Shown: positions 16,081 to 24,236, counted from the stretch's first letter. The stretch is DNA of 30,549 nucleotides from Mucilaginibacter sp. UBA5151 (GCA_002413785.1 DHXR01000039.1:1-30549), one strand, 5' to 3'. Made by a program: numbers and translations. The notes: a model not told the origin generated them from the sequence alone.

Positions 16081-17070
16081 ATGCGCATCCCCTTTGAAAA
16101 ACTGCAATCTGAATTTAACCGGGTATTGCTTTCGCTTGGTTTCAGTGCGGAAAAGGCTGAGGTCTGCGCCGCCATTTTTGCCGGGAACAGCAGGGACGGC
16201 GTATATACCCATGGCTTAAACCGTTTTCCAACGTTTGTTGATTTCGTAAAAAAAGGCCTGGTAAAACCGGGCGCCGAACCTACAAAGGAAAGCGCTTTCG
16301 GATCGCTGGAGCAATGGAACGGCAATTTAGGTCCCGGCATATTAAACGCGCGTTTTTGCATGGCGCGGGCTATTGAACTTGCAAAAGAAAACGGCATAAG
16401 CTGTGTGGCGCTTAAAAACACCAACCACTGGATGCGCGCCGGCGCCTACGGCTGGCAGGCCGCTGAGGCGGGGCTGATAGGACTTTGCTTTACCAATACC
16501 ATTGCCAACCTGCCGCCCTGGGGCGGCGCCGAACCGCGTTTGGGTAATAATCCTTTGGTTATTGCCGTACCGCGTGCAGCCGGCCATGTAGTGCTGGATA
16601 TGGCTATATCGCAATATTCGGTAGGTAAGCTCAATCTATATAAATCGAACAAACGGGAACTGCCCCTGCCCGGCGGGTATAATGCCGAAGGCAATTTAAG
16701 CACCGATGCGGCAGCGATCCTCGCTTCACAAAGACTGTTGCCCATTGGTTTTTGGAAAGGTTCAGGTCTGTCCCTGGTACTCGACCTGTTGGCTACCGTA
16801 CTCAGCCAGGGGCAATCAACGGCCAAAATCACCCAAAGCGAACATGAAAGCGGGGTGTCGCAGGTTTTTATCTGCATAAAACCGGACAGCAGCCCGCATA
16901 CCGCCGCTTTAATTGAAGAGATCATTGCCTATACCAAAACCAGCCGGCCGGAGCATGAAGGCGGCGCCATTGCTTATCCCGGTGAAAATACTTTAAGGAC
17001 GAGGGAGCAAAGTTTGAAAGACGGCGTTTTGGTGGACGAGGAGATTTGGGGGAAGGTGCTGGGGTTGTGA
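16081..17070 (+). CDS. yiaK: Malate/L-lactate dehydrogenase family oxidoreductase, 2,3-diketo-L-gulonate reductase-like
   Basis: 329 residues from ATG 16081 (MRIPFEKLQSEFNRVLLSLG); the longer upstream frame crosses the palindrome and is rejected. Family signatures: SRDGVYTHGLNRFP (His44), NTNHWMRAGAYGWQAAEAG (His116) and LPPWGGAEPRLGNNPL. These match the YiaK/DlgD branch, which reduces 2,3-diketo-L-gulonate with NADH in L-ascorbate and related sugar-acid breakdown, better than malate or ureidoglycolate dehydrogenases. No other ascorbate/gulonate genes are adjacent, so the substrate is inferred. The position after an aldehyde/alcohol dehydrogenase gives only weak context. Confidence 0.85.
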   Translation: MRIPFEKLQSEFNRVLLSLGFSAEKAEVCAAIFAGNSRDGVYTHGLNRFPTFVDFVKKGLVKPGAEPTKESAFGSLEQWNGNLGPGILNARFCMARAIELAKENGISCVALKNTNHWMRAGAYGWQAAEAGLIGLCFTNTIANLPPWGGAEPRLGNNPLVIAVPRAAGHVVLDMAISQYSVGKLNLYKSNKRELPLPGGYNAEGNLSTDAAAILASQRLLPIGFWKGSGLSLVLDLLATVLSQGQSTAKITQSEHESGVSQVFICIKPDSSPHTAALIEEIIAYTKTSRPEHEGGAIAYPGENTLRTREQSLKDGVLVDEEIWGKVLGL

Positions 17071-17190
17071 GGGGGGAGGGGTTGTCTGAACCCGAATTTA
17101 TAGAATTTTTATAAGCATGCTTTGGTATGGTGCCCGATAATTGCTGATGAAAAATGCAATAAGAAGTTTTGTATTAAACAGAATGCTATT

Positions 17191-17403
17191 ATGCTTGCTG
17201 CAATTAAAGGATATTATGAAAAAGGGAAGATCATCATGAAAGAAGATGCACCTGTTCAGTCAAAGACTGATGTTATCATCACTTTTTTAACTGAAGATAA
17301 TAAAAAAACCACAGGCAAGAGAATCCCCGGCGGCCTGAAAGGAAAAGTATCCCTCCCCGACGATTTTAATGAACCGTTGGATGACCTGAAAGATTATATG
17401 TAA
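17191..17403 (+). CDS. Small antitoxin-like protein (DUF2281-like)
   Basis: 70 residues from ATG 17191 (MLAAIKGYYEKGKIIMKEDA). The opening strand-turn-strand 'IKGYYE-G-I-ED-PV' and the C-terminal motif GLKGKVSLPDDF followed by EPLDDLKDYM are characteristic of a widespread Bacteroidota family that normally precedes PIN-domain toxins and acts as its antitoxin. Here the next gene is not a PIN protein. A longer start at 17122 adds a Cys-rich lead not seen in the family. The two genes are 16 bp apart and probably co-transcribed. Confidence 0.75.
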   Translation: MLAAIKGYYEKGKIIMKEDAPVQSKTDVIITFLTEDNKKTTGKRIPGGLKGKVSLPDDFNEPLDDLKDYM

Positions 17404-17419
17404 AGCCTAAATCAGAAAA

Positions 17420-17815
17420 GTGTATATACGATTCATTACACAGTTTATTAATGAAGACAGGGAAGCTGAAACAGGGATATTTCAAGCCCTGAGACACATA
17501 CGGGATAATTCTTTAACGCATAATGACGACGTACACAAACTAAAGGTATTAACGGGTTGGTTCAATGTTAATTTGGATAAACCTACCCGGTTTTCAAACG
17601 CAGGCAACAAAAGTCCGGCTGCAATTTCATTGTCGTGGTTTAAGGATATAGCCAAAGAACATCTGCTTAAAATAAATGAACTCATTGAAATTTTAGAAAA
17701 GTATGATCTGATAGTCGAAAGGTTAACAACCAAAAATCCCGGTTACATTGTTTTCCAGGATGAATACCAGATTTCTGCTGTTCCGTTTAAAACTGATCGG
17801 AAAAGGGTTTTGTAA
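17420..17815 (+). CDS. Conserved hypothetical protein, partner of the antitoxin-like gene
   Basis: 131 residues, GTG start at 17420. No signal peptide or membrane segment. The sequence is YIRFITQFINEDREAETGIF at the N terminus, then mostly helical with AISLSWFKDIAKEHLLKINELIEIL in the middle, and a C-terminal beta part NPGYIVFQDEYQISAVPF. It resembles a small conserved family of unknown function seen in Bacteroidota and Firmicutes. It follows the DUF2281-like gene by 16 bp on the same strand where a toxin would normally be, but has none of the acidic motif of PIN nucleases. Function not known. Confidence 0.7.
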   Translation: MYIRFITQFINEDREAETGIFQALRHIRDNSLTHNDDVHKLKVLTGWFNVNLDKPTRFSNAGNKSPAAISLSWFKDIAKEHLLKINELIEILEKYDLIVERLTTKNPGYIVFQDEYQISAVPFKTDRKRVL

Positions 17816-17845
17816 GCCCAAACTGGCGGGAAGACCCCGTTTAAC

Positions 17846-17893
17846 GTGAGCGGGACGCTCACAGCTTTTGAATTCAAGCGAAACGCTTGAATT
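17846..17893. repeat. Two adjacent perfect hairpins
   Basis: GTGAGCG-GGA-CGCTCAC (17846-17862) is followed by AATTCAAGCG-AAA-CGCTTGAATT (17871-17893); both stems are perfect with 3-base loops. They begin 30 bp after the stop of the preceding gene and could act as a processing or termination signal, or be dispersed REP-like units. Confidence 0.75.
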
Positions 17894-18107
17894 GGCGGTG
17901 CGTCGATACCCCCCTTGCAAATCCCCTCCAAATTTTGTATATTTACTTTCTCCATCGGGTTTTAAAATCCGCCAGCGGGAAAATACCAGAAGAAATAAAA
18001 AAACGCGCCGTATCCCCATTTTTTAGACAAAATTTCTAATTTCTTTGAAATATTTAGTATATTTGCTTGATATACAACGCATTGATAAAATACACACCCG
18101 ATTTTTT

Positions 18108-18270
18108 ACGAGGAGCTAAACGCATTTAGCTCCTCAACCTGAAAAAATTACGAGGAGCTTAATGCATTTAGCCTCTCAAACTGAAAAAATTACGACGAGC
18201 TAAACGCGTTTAGCCCCTCAAACCGAAAAAATTACGAGGAGCTAAACGCATTTAGCCCCTCGTAATTTGA
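18108..18270. repeat. Tandem 42-bp palindromic repeat array (4 units)
   Basis: Units start at 18108, 18150, 18192 and 18234, exactly 42 bp apart; the last is partial. Each contains a hairpin ACGAGGAGCTAAACGCAT with its complement ATTTAGCCCCTC, then AA(A/C)C(T/C)GAAAAAATT. Read on the plus strand from 18107, each gives a 14-residue peptide of the type YEELNAFSxSNxKN, with a TGA in units 1 and 2 where unit 3 has CGA. The array shares period and core with the one at 26521-26718. Confidence 0.9.
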
Positions 18271-18316
18271 ACATTCCGCAGCATGTTAAAGCTTTTAACT
18301 GATAAGAAACGCTTTG

Positions 18317-18416
18317 GCATTTGCAATGACATAGCAAGCTAAAAGCTTGCCCAACAGCCTACCACGAGTTACGCTTCGCTAAACTCGCGGTAGCGGATGC
18401 AAATGCATTTAGCAGG
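18317..18416. repeat. Nested multi-hairpin element
   Basis: An outer stem GCATTTGCA (18317-18325) / TGCAAATGC (18398-18406) encloses two hairpins: GCAAGCT-AAA-AGCTTGC (18334-18350) and an imperfect CCACGAGTTACGC/GCTAAACTCGCGG (18362-18390). The right flank ends in GCATTTAGC, the same core as the 42-bp arrays. This could be a structured RNA or a composite palindromic repeat. Confidence 0.55.
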
Positions 18417-18520
18417 ACAGCTTTGTCAACCATGCCGTCCGAAAGAACCAGGCAAAAAAGTTTAATGGATGTGGTTTTGGTGAATGAAGGAAAATGGTGT
18501 TAGGGCTATGAGGTAATCCC

Positions 18521-18550
18521 AGCTTTTTCAACCCCTAAGTTGAAAAAGCT
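18521..18550. repeat. 12-bp perfect hairpin
   Basis: AGCTTTTTCAAC (18521-18532) pairs with GTTGAAAAAGCT (18539-18550) across a CCCTAA loop, about 100 bp upstream of the dehydrogenase promoter. The rest of the 17816-18684 gap shows no convincing gene. Confidence 0.7.
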
Positions 18551-18645
18551 TTCGGGTTTCAGATGCATTATGTATGATCAAAAATACAAATTAAATATCT
18601 TTACGATGATGCCCATCATTTCTTCGCAAACAGATTGAACCGATA

Positions 18646-18673
18646 TTTGTAGTATAAATATTATTTACCTTTA
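18646..18673 (+). promoter_or_regulatory. Putative promoter of the zinc alcohol dehydrogenase
   Basis: TTTG at 18646-18649 and TACCTTTA at 18666-18673 (one mismatch to TAnnTTTG) are 16 bp apart and 12 bp upstream of the ATG at 18685. Confidence 0.4.
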
Positions 18674-18684
18674 GAAATAAAATT

Positions 18685-19800
18685 ATGGAAACATTGGTTC
18701 AAGAACCCGGGAAAAAATCCCCGGAAACAAATGCACCTGAAAATAGGGATTCAAAAACTATGAAAGCCTTGGTTTACCATGGTCCGGGCAAAAAATCATG
18801 GGAAGATAAGCCCAAGCCAACAATAATAAAACCAACAGACGCTGTTGTAAAGATCCTGAAAACAACCATTTGCGGTACCGACCTGCATATTATGAAAGGC
18901 GATGTCCCCGCAGTTACCGATGGCAGGATAATTGGCCATGAAGGTGTTGGTATTATAGAAGAAGTGGGTAGTGCCGTAAGTAACTTTAAAAAAGGCGACC
19001 ATGTGATTATCTCCTGTATTACCTCTTGCGGAAAATGCGAATACTGCAAAAAAGGCATGTATTCACACTGTGAAGACGGCGGATGGATACTCGGCCACCT
19101 TATAGATGGCACACAGGCCGAATATGTAAGGATACCTCACGCGGATAACAGTCTCTATCCTATCCCTGCGGGCGCCGATGAAGAAGCACTGGTAATGCTG
19201 AGCGACATTTTACCCACCGGCTTTGAATGTGGTGTTTTAAACGGGCAGGTTAAACCAGGTGATACCATAGCCATTGTTGGCTCGGGGCCGATAGGCATAG
19301 CCGCCTTATTGACATCACAATTTTATTCGCCGGCGGAGATTATTATGGTTGATATGGATGAAAACCGTCTGAATGTTGCAAAAACTTTCGGCGCTACCCA
19401 AATCATTAACAGTGGCCTTGAAAATGCAGTTGAAAAGATAAAAAGACTAACAAACGGTAAAGGTGTTGATGTAGCCATCGAGGCTGTTGGCGTACCGGCA
19501 ACATTCGAACTATGCCAGGAAATTGTTGCTCCGGGTGGCCATATTGCAAATATAGGCGTTCATGGAAAAAGTGTTACCCTTCACCTGGAAACACTTTGGT
19601 CACAAAACGTAACCATTACTACCAGGCTTGTTGATACAGTTACAACACCGCTATTATTAAAAACCGTTCAATCAAAAAAATTAGCGCCTAACCAGCTGAT
19701 CACCCATCATTTTAGATTGAACCAGGTGATGGAGGCATACGAAACCTTTGGTAACGCGGCAAAGGAAAAAGCGCTGAAAGTAATATTGACCGCAGATTGA
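18685..19800 (+). CDS. Zinc-dependent alcohol dehydrogenase (secondary alcohol/threonine dehydrogenase-like)
   Basis: 371 residues. Medium-chain zinc dehydrogenase: catalytic Cys63 (TICGTD) and His85-Glu86 (IGHEGVG), structural Cys115, 118, 121 and 129 (CGKCEYCKKGMYSHC). The Rossmann motif is VGSGPIGIAALL, followed by IIMVDMDENRL, whose Asp points to NAD(H). The sequence resembles the secondary-alcohol dehydrogenases of anaerobes and threonine dehydrogenase. Residues 1-25 are a hydrophilic extension before the usual start MKALVYHGPGKKSWEDKP (alternative start 18760); the upstream promoter fits the longer form. The gene ends inside the arm of a terminator-like palindrome. Substrate unknown. 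Confidence 0.9.
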   Translation: METLVQEPGKKSPETNAPENRDSKTMKALVYHGPGKKSWEDKPKPTIIKPTDAVVKILKTTICGTDLHIMKGDVPAVTDGRIIGHEGVGIIEEVGSAVSNFKKGDHVIISCITSCGKCEYCKKGMYSHCEDGGWILGHLIDGTQAEYVRIPHADNSLYPIPAGADEEALVMLSDILPTGFECGVLNGQVKPGDTIAIVGSGPIGIAALLTSQFYSPAEIIMVDMDENRLNVAKTFGATQIINSGLENAVEKIKRLTNGKGVDVAIEAVGVPATFELCQEIVAPGGHIANIGVHGKSVTLHLETLWSQNVTITTRLVDTVTTPLLLKTVQSKKLAPNQLITHHFRLNQVMEAYETFGNAAKEKALKVILTAD

Positions 19801-19873
19801 GTCTTAGGTCGGAAGTCTCAAGTCCTAAGTCGTTTTTTTTTGACTTCTGACTTGAGACTTTTGACTTTAGACT
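19800..19873. terminator. Stuttering palindrome acting as bidirectional terminator (AAGTCTCAAGTC words)
   Basis: Arms 19800-19831 and 19842-19873 are reverse complements at 26 of 32 positions, with a 10-base loop GTTTTTTTTT. Each arm is made of (A/G)AGTC(T/C)(A/T)AAGTC words. The arms reach exactly the stop codons of two convergent genes (the dehydrogenase and the pseudouridine synthase), so it is positioned to terminate both. Confidence 0.75.
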
Positions 19874-20598
19874 TATCCTTCCATCATCCCTTCAAACTTT
19901 TCCCAGAAACCATCTTTGGGTACCGGGGCGACGATGAGCACAGGTTCTTTTTTTATGGGATGGATAAACTGAAGCTTGCGCGCATGCAGACTGATACTTT
20001 TGCGCAAACTGCCGCGGGGGTAGCCATATTTATTATCGCCGACTATAGGGCAGCCCAAAGTTGAAAGCTGCACCCTTATCTGGTGCGGACGGCCGGTTAT
20101 CGGGTCAACCTCAATTAAATAATAGCCGTTAAGTTCGCCAACCAGCTTATAGTTCAACTCAGCCCGCTGGCTGCCTTTTACTTCATGATCATGCGCTTTG
20201 GTGATGTTTTTCTGTGGATTTTTTACCAGCCAGTGCACCAGGTTACCTGCTTCGGGATAGGGCCGGTTACGCACTACGGCATAATAGGTTTTGTGCATAT
20301 CCCGGCTTTTAAACAGGGCGTTTACACGCTCCAGGGCCTTACTGGTTTTGGCAAACAGGATAACGCCGCTAACCGGCCTGTCCAGGCGGTGTACGACACC
20401 CAAAAAAGCGCCGTTTGGCTTGTTATACTTTTTGGCGATGTATTTCTTGACCTTATCGTCCAGCGATTCATCACCGGTTTCATCCACCTGTACAATATCC
20501 CCTGCGCGCTTGTTTACTGCAATAAGGTGGTTGTCCTCGTACAGAATATCGCTGTCGGTGATCTCGTGGTTGATATATTTAATGGGGATTTTAGCCAT
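19873..20598 (-). CDS. RluA-family RNA pseudouridine synthase
   Basis: 241 residues. Converts specific uridines of rRNA or tRNA into pseudouridine. The catalytic motif HRLDRPVSG has the nucleophilic Asp73; further signatures are LIAVNKRAGDIVQ, LIEVDPITGRPHQIRVQ and LGCPIVGDNKYG. No S4 domain precedes the catalytic domain, which fits RluA/TruC-like short forms more than RluC/RluD. The target position cannot be inferred. The stop lies within the terminator palindrome and the start borders another one. Confidence 0.92.
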   Translation of the reverse strand: MAKIPIKYINHEITDSDILYEDNHLIAVNKRAGDIVQVDETGDESLDDKVKKYIAKKYNKPNGAFLGVVHRLDRPVSGVILFAKTSKALERVNALFKSRDMHKTYYAVVRNRPYPEAGNLVHWLVKNPQKNITKAHDHEVKGSQRAELNYKLVGELNGYYLIEVDPITGRPHQIRVQLSTLGCPIVGDNKYGYPRGSLRKSISLHARKLQFIHPIKKEPVLIVAPVPKDGFWEKFEGMMEG

Positions 20599-20702
20599 AG
20601 TTCATAGTTCATGGTTCATGGTTCATAGACGGATGGTTAGTAGTTTAAAGCGAAAAGCCCTTTGCAGCTGCCATGAACCATCAACTATGAACCATGAACT
20701 AA
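20599..20702. repeat. Stuttering palindrome (TAGTTCATGGTTCAT words)
   Basis: The left arm (20599-20631: TAGTTCAT/GGTTCAT words) and right arm (20668-20702: CATGAACCAT/CAACTATG words) are imperfect reverse complements around 36 bp. It fills the whole spacer between the RluA-type gene and panB, from start codon to stop codon. A half block of the same words is at 24463-24494. Confidence 0.85.
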
Positions 20703-21518
20703 TTAGTACTGCTCCGTCTCATCAGGGAAACTTTTAGACTTTACATCGCTCACGTAATTCTTTATTGCAAGGTTCATCACATCGTGTAAATTAGCATATT
20801 GCCGCAAAAACCTTGGCTTGAATTCTTTATTGATACCAAGCATATCGTGGATGACTAATACCTGACCGTCGCAATGGCGGCCTGCGCCGATGCCAATGGT
20901 GGGAATGTGTAAACTTTCGCTTACTTCTTTTGCCAGTGTGGCCGGGATTTTTTCAAGGACTATGGCAAAGCAGCCAAGTTCCTGGAGTTTGAGGGCGTCT
21001 TCGCGTAATTTTTGTGCCTCAGCTTCCTGTTTGGCCCTTACGGTATAAGTACCGAACTTATATATGGACTGCGGTGTTAAACCCAAATGCCCCATTACCG
21101 GAATACCCGCAGTAAGGATGCGGCTTACGGATTCGGAGATCTCAATGCCGCCTTCCATTTTTACGCTGTGTGCGCCCGATTCCTTCATGATACGGATAGC
21201 CGAGTTCAGCGCCTCCTTTGAATTACCCTGGTACGAGCCAAATGGAAGATCGACTACTACCAGGGCACGCCGGGCGGCACGTACTACCGATGAAGCGTGA
21301 TAGATCATCTGATCCAGCGTGATGGGCAAAGTGGTTTGATGCCCGGCCATTACGTTGGAAGCCGAATCACCAACGAGGATGATATCCATCCCGGCCTCAT
21401 CAACAATAGCTGCCATCGAAAAATCGTAGGCTGTAAGCATGGTGATCTTTTCGCCGCGGGACTTCATTTCCTGCAAAATATGCGTGGTGATCCTTTTGAC
21501 CTCTTTATGTACCGACAT
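20703..21518 (-). CDS. panB: 3-methyl-2-oxobutanoate hydroxymethyltransferase
   Basis: 271 residues. Forms ketopantoate from 2-oxoisovalerate and methylene-THF, the first committed step of pantothenate synthesis. Magnesium-site Asp51 is in LVGDSASNVMAGHQTT, VVDLPFGSY at about 88-96 follows, KMEGG at about 120-124 and catalytic Glu189 in IVLEKIP. The length matches the family; the N terminus MSVHKEVKRITTH is typical. panC/panD are not nearby. Translated in the same direction as the pseudouridine synthase gene, separated by the palindrome. Confidence 0.96.
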   Translation of the reverse strand: MSVHKEVKRITTHILQEMKSRGEKITMLTAYDFSMAAIVDEAGMDIILVGDSASNVMAGHQTTLPITLDQMIYHASSVVRAARRALVVVDLPFGSYQGNSKEALNSAIRIMKESGAHSVKMEGGIEISESVSRILTAGIPVMGHLGLTPQSIYKFGTYTVRAKQEAEAQKLREDALKLQELGCFAIVLEKIPATLAKEVSESLHIPTIGIGAGRHCDGQVLVIHDMLGINKEFKPRFLRQYANLHDVMNLAIKNYVSDVKSKSFPDETEQY

Positions 21519-21555
21519 GAGTTATTATTTATTAGAGAACAAAGGTAGTATTTTT

Positions 21556-21788
21556 GATTTCGGATTTCGGATGTTCAATTTCGGATTTATTTTTTTGATT
21601 TGGAATTTGCTTTTGGTATCCTGACCTAAAAGGTTCTCCCACGGGAGAAAACTTAGGGATTTGAGATTTTTTCAGAATTTCGAATAGCTTTTGTATTTTG
21701 TCATTTTAAAGCATTTTTCTAAAAAAATCTAAAACTACAAGGTCGTATTTGTACAAAATCCGAAATCGAACATCTGAAATCCGAAATT
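21556..21788. repeat. 33-bp inverted repeat pair (ATTTCGGATTTC words) flanking a 167-bp non-coding core
   Basis: Arm 21556-21588 and arm 21756-21788 are reverse complements at 30 of 33 positions. The core between them has no convincing gene; it holds a small hairpin TTCTCCC-AC-GGGAGAA near 21635-21650. The right arm ends 6 bp before the carA -7 box. The 385-bp divergent gap panB-carA contains nothing else recognised. Confidence 0.85.
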
Positions 21789-21794
21789 ATTATA

Positions 21795-21802
21795 TACTTT
21801 TG
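21795..21802 (+). promoter_or_regulatory. Bacteroidota -7 box of carA
   Basis: TACTTTTG fits TAnnTTTG. It predicts a leader of about 95 nt before the carA ATG. Confidence 0.45.
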
Positions 21803-21903
21803 CACCGTGAATCCGGAAGTTTCTCACTTCAATTTTTCAGCTTGTTTTCATGGGGCGCTGCACCAGGCAAACCTGCTTTTTAACCATTCAATTTTTTTTA
21901 ACA

Positions 21904-23004
21904 ATGACTTACTTCACCAAATTACCGGCGGTATTATTACTGGCTGACGGAACTGTTTTTTATGGAAAAGCAGCCGGAAAGATGGGAACCACTACCGGCG
22001 AGATCTGCTTTAATACCGGGATGACCGGGTACCAGGAAATTTTTACTGATCCATCCTACTTCGGGCAGATAATGGTTGCCACTAATGCGCACATCGGTAA
22101 TTATGGTATTGCAAAAGAGGAAGTAGAATCGGGCCAGATACAAATTGCCGGCCTGGTTTGTAAAAATTATAATATTTATTACACGCGTAAACAGGCCGAT
22201 GAATCTATCCAGGATTATTTCCAGGAGCAAAATATTGTTGGTATTTCCGACATTGATACCCGGCAACTGGTTCGTCATATCCGCGATAAAGGCGCGATGA
22301 ATGCCATAATATCGTCTGAGATCCTTGATCTTGACGAATTAAAAAGCAAACTGGATGAAGTGCCGTCAATGGACGGGCTGGAGCTGTCTTCAAAAGTTTC
22401 GACTACGGAAACCTATACTTTTGGTGATGAAAACGCCAAATATCGTGTAGCGGTGCTGGACCTCGGCGTGAAGAAAAACATCCTGCGCAATTTTGACGAC
22501 AGGGATGTTTATGCCAAAGTTTTCCCGGCAAAAACCACTTTTGAGGAAATGGAAAAAGATTTTGCGCCAAACGGCTACTTCATCTCCAACGGTCCCGGCG
22601 ACCCTGCGGCCATGCCTTATGCAATAGATACTGTAAAAGATATATTAGCGGCCGAAAAACCAATGTTCGGCATTTGCCTGGGTCACCAGTTATTGGCATT
22701 AGCCAATGATATTCCCACCAAAAAAATGTTTAACGGTCACCGCGGATTAAACCATCCGGTAAAAAATATCATTATCAATCACTGCGAGGTTACCTCCCAA
22801 AATCATGGCTTCGGCGTAGTGCCTGAGGCTGTACGTGCCTCTGATAAAGTGGAGATCACTCACGTTAACCTTAACGATCAATCTATTGAAGGCATCAGGG
22901 TAAAGGGTAAAAAAGCCTTCTCGGTACAATATCACCCCGAATCATCCCCCGGCCCGCATGACAGCAGGTATTTGTTTGATGATTTTATTGAATTGATGAA
23001 ATAG
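21904..23004 (+). CDS. carA: Carbamoyl-phosphate synthase small (glutaminase) subunit
   Basis: 366 residues from ATG 21904 (MTYFTKLPAVLLLADGTVFY); an in-frame ATG 18 codons upstream gives an unrelated lead and is rejected. The subunit hydrolyses glutamine and passes ammonia to CarB for carbamoyl phosphate, the precursor of pyrimidines and arginine. The N-terminal CPSase domain (GEICFNTGMTGYQE, DIDTRQLVRHIR) is followed by the glutamine amidotransferase domain with Cys258 (GICLGHQ), His344 and Glu346 (YHPESSPGPHD). carB is not adjacent: the next gene downstream is on the opposite strand. Confidence 0.97.
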   Translation: MTYFTKLPAVLLLADGTVFYGKAAGKMGTTTGEICFNTGMTGYQEIFTDPSYFGQIMVATNAHIGNYGIAKEEVESGQIQIAGLVCKNYNIYYTRKQADESIQDYFQEQNIVGISDIDTRQLVRHIRDKGAMNAIISSEILDLDELKSKLDEVPSMDGLELSSKVSTTETYTFGDENAKYRVAVLDLGVKKNILRNFDDRDVYAKVFPAKTTFEEMEKDFAPNGYFISNGPGDPAAMPYAIDTVKDILAAEKPMFGICLGHQLLALANDIPTKKMFNGHRGLNHPVKNIIINHCEVTSQNHGFGVVPEAVRASDKVEITHVNLNDQSIEGIRVKGKKAFSVQYHPESSPGPHDSRYLFDDFIELMK

Positions 23005-23068
23005 TTTAAAGGAACCAGGAAACTTAGTTTTTAAAACTTCCCAAATCTAACCAAATCTAACCTGCCGG

Positions 23069-23701
23069 TTACAGCGCCATAAAATAATTGGTCAGGGAGC
23101 TAAAGTCATCAAACTTAAGGTCATAATCTTCGGTGTTACCGAAGCCGTAGCTCACAAACACAAAGGGTACGCCTGCCTGGCGGCTTTGTTCCCCATCGCC
23201 GGACGTGTCGCCAATGTAAACCGGTGTTTTAAGCTGGTGGGTATCCATCAGCAGTTTTATATTGTGGTGTTTGGGCATATTGTTCACCCCGAAAGCAATT
23301 TCACCGGTGATGTAATCATCAATACCGGCCCAGTCGATAAACAAACGGATAATGCCCTTGCTGCAGTTACTCAAAATAAAAAGCTGGTATTCAGCAGCCA
23401 GTTGTTTTAAGCCCTCAATAACGCCGTCATACAAGATGCCGCCATTTTTCGGCAGCAACTGCCTCCTGATCCCATTAACATCGTTGTATATCTCTTTCCG
23501 TCTTTCCTCGTCAAATTCCGGGAGTACGGCCTGCATCACTTTGTTGCCGTCCCAGCCTATCCTTTCCAGCAGTTGCTCCCTAACCATACTGCGGTCAATA
23601 TTTAATTTTTTAAATGCGAGGTTCCACGATTCGGTATAGGTATCTACAGCATCCCAAAGGGTACCGTCCATGTCAAATATCAGGCTGTCGGGTTTTTGCA
23701 T
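23069..23701 (-). CDS. HAD-family hydrolase (phosphoglycolate phosphatase-like)
   Basis: 210 residues. Phosphatase of the haloacid dehalogenase superfamily: motif I FDMDGTLWD has nucleophile Asp10 and acid/base Asp12; motif II is FILSNCSKG; the motif III Lys is likely in NMPKHHN and motif IV is YIGDTSGDGEQS. A helical cap lies at about 17-85, as in subfamily I. The best guess is phosphoglycolate phosphatase or pyrophosphatase-like activity; substrate not determined. Convergent with carA. Confidence 0.88.
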   Translation of the reverse strand: MQKPDSLIFDMDGTLWDAVDTYTESWNLAFKKLNIDRSMVREQLLERIGWDGNKVMQAVLPEFDEERRKEIYNDVNGIRRQLLPKNGGILYDGVIEGLKQLAAEYQLFILSNCSKGIIRLFIDWAGIDDYITGEIAFGVNNMPKHHNIKLLMDTHQLKTPVYIGDTSGDGEQSRQAGVPFVFVSYGFGNTEDYDLKFDDFSSLTNYFMAL

Positions 23702-23740
23702 TGCTTTTTGTTGATTTTAAGCCCGTAAGATACTAAGATT

Positions 23741-24199
23741 TTAATTATACAACTCAATACGGTAAGTAAAATACCCATCAACCAGCCCTTGTTTTTTAAA
23801 ACCAATGGCGTCATACAGACTTTGGGCGGTATAGTTATCTTCGGCAGTTTCTAACTTCATGCAGGTGGCGTTTTGGCTTCGTGCAAAGTCCATGGCGGTT
23901 TTTATCAATGCTTCGCCTATGCCCTGTTTCCGGAAAGCGGCATCTACATAAAGATCATTCAGCAGCCAGTTTTTTGTGGCTCTTACGGATGATAGCATTG
24001 GGTATAATTGGGTAAAACCGGCCGGCATACCATCATCAGCCAAAGCAACAAAAATTACGGATTCCTTATTTTCAAGACGTTCTTTTATGAAAGCTTCGGC
24101 CAAAGCTAAATCTGACGGCTGTTTGTAAAATATGCGGTATTTATCAAACATGCCTGTTACCAGGTGATATTCTGCTGGGACTATTTTTATTATTTGCAT
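23741..24199 (-). CDS. GNAT-family N-acetyltransferase
   Basis: 152 residues from ATG 24199 (MQIIKIVPAEYHLVTGMFDKYR); an ATG five codons upstream is possible. The acetyl-CoA binding motif is FRKQGIGEALI within the strand NWLLNDLYVDAAFRKQ, followed by ATCMKLETAEDNYTAQSLYDAIGF, the usual C-terminal GNAT pattern. The acceptor substrate is unknown. It is on the same strand as the HAD gene, 40 bp upstream. Confidence 0.88.
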   Translation of the reverse strand: MQIIKIVPAEYHLVTGMFDKYRIFYKQPSDLALAEAFIKERLENKESVIFVALADDGMPAGFTQLYPMLSSVRATKNWLLNDLYVDAAFRKQGIGEALIKTAMDFARSQNATCMKLETAEDNYTAQSLYDAIGFKKQGLVDGYFTYRIELYN

Positions 24200-24236
24200 A
24201 GGTAATAATATCAAATCTGAAAATTAAAGCTGGTGG

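Noticed and set aside
17723..18019. 98-residue minus-strand frame over the two hairpins
   Set aside because: It runs over palindromes and the end of the preceding gene, with composition typical of a chance frame.
18108..18270. CRISPR array
   Set aside because: Units are contiguous 42-bp repeats with no unique spacers, only about four copies, and no cas genes.
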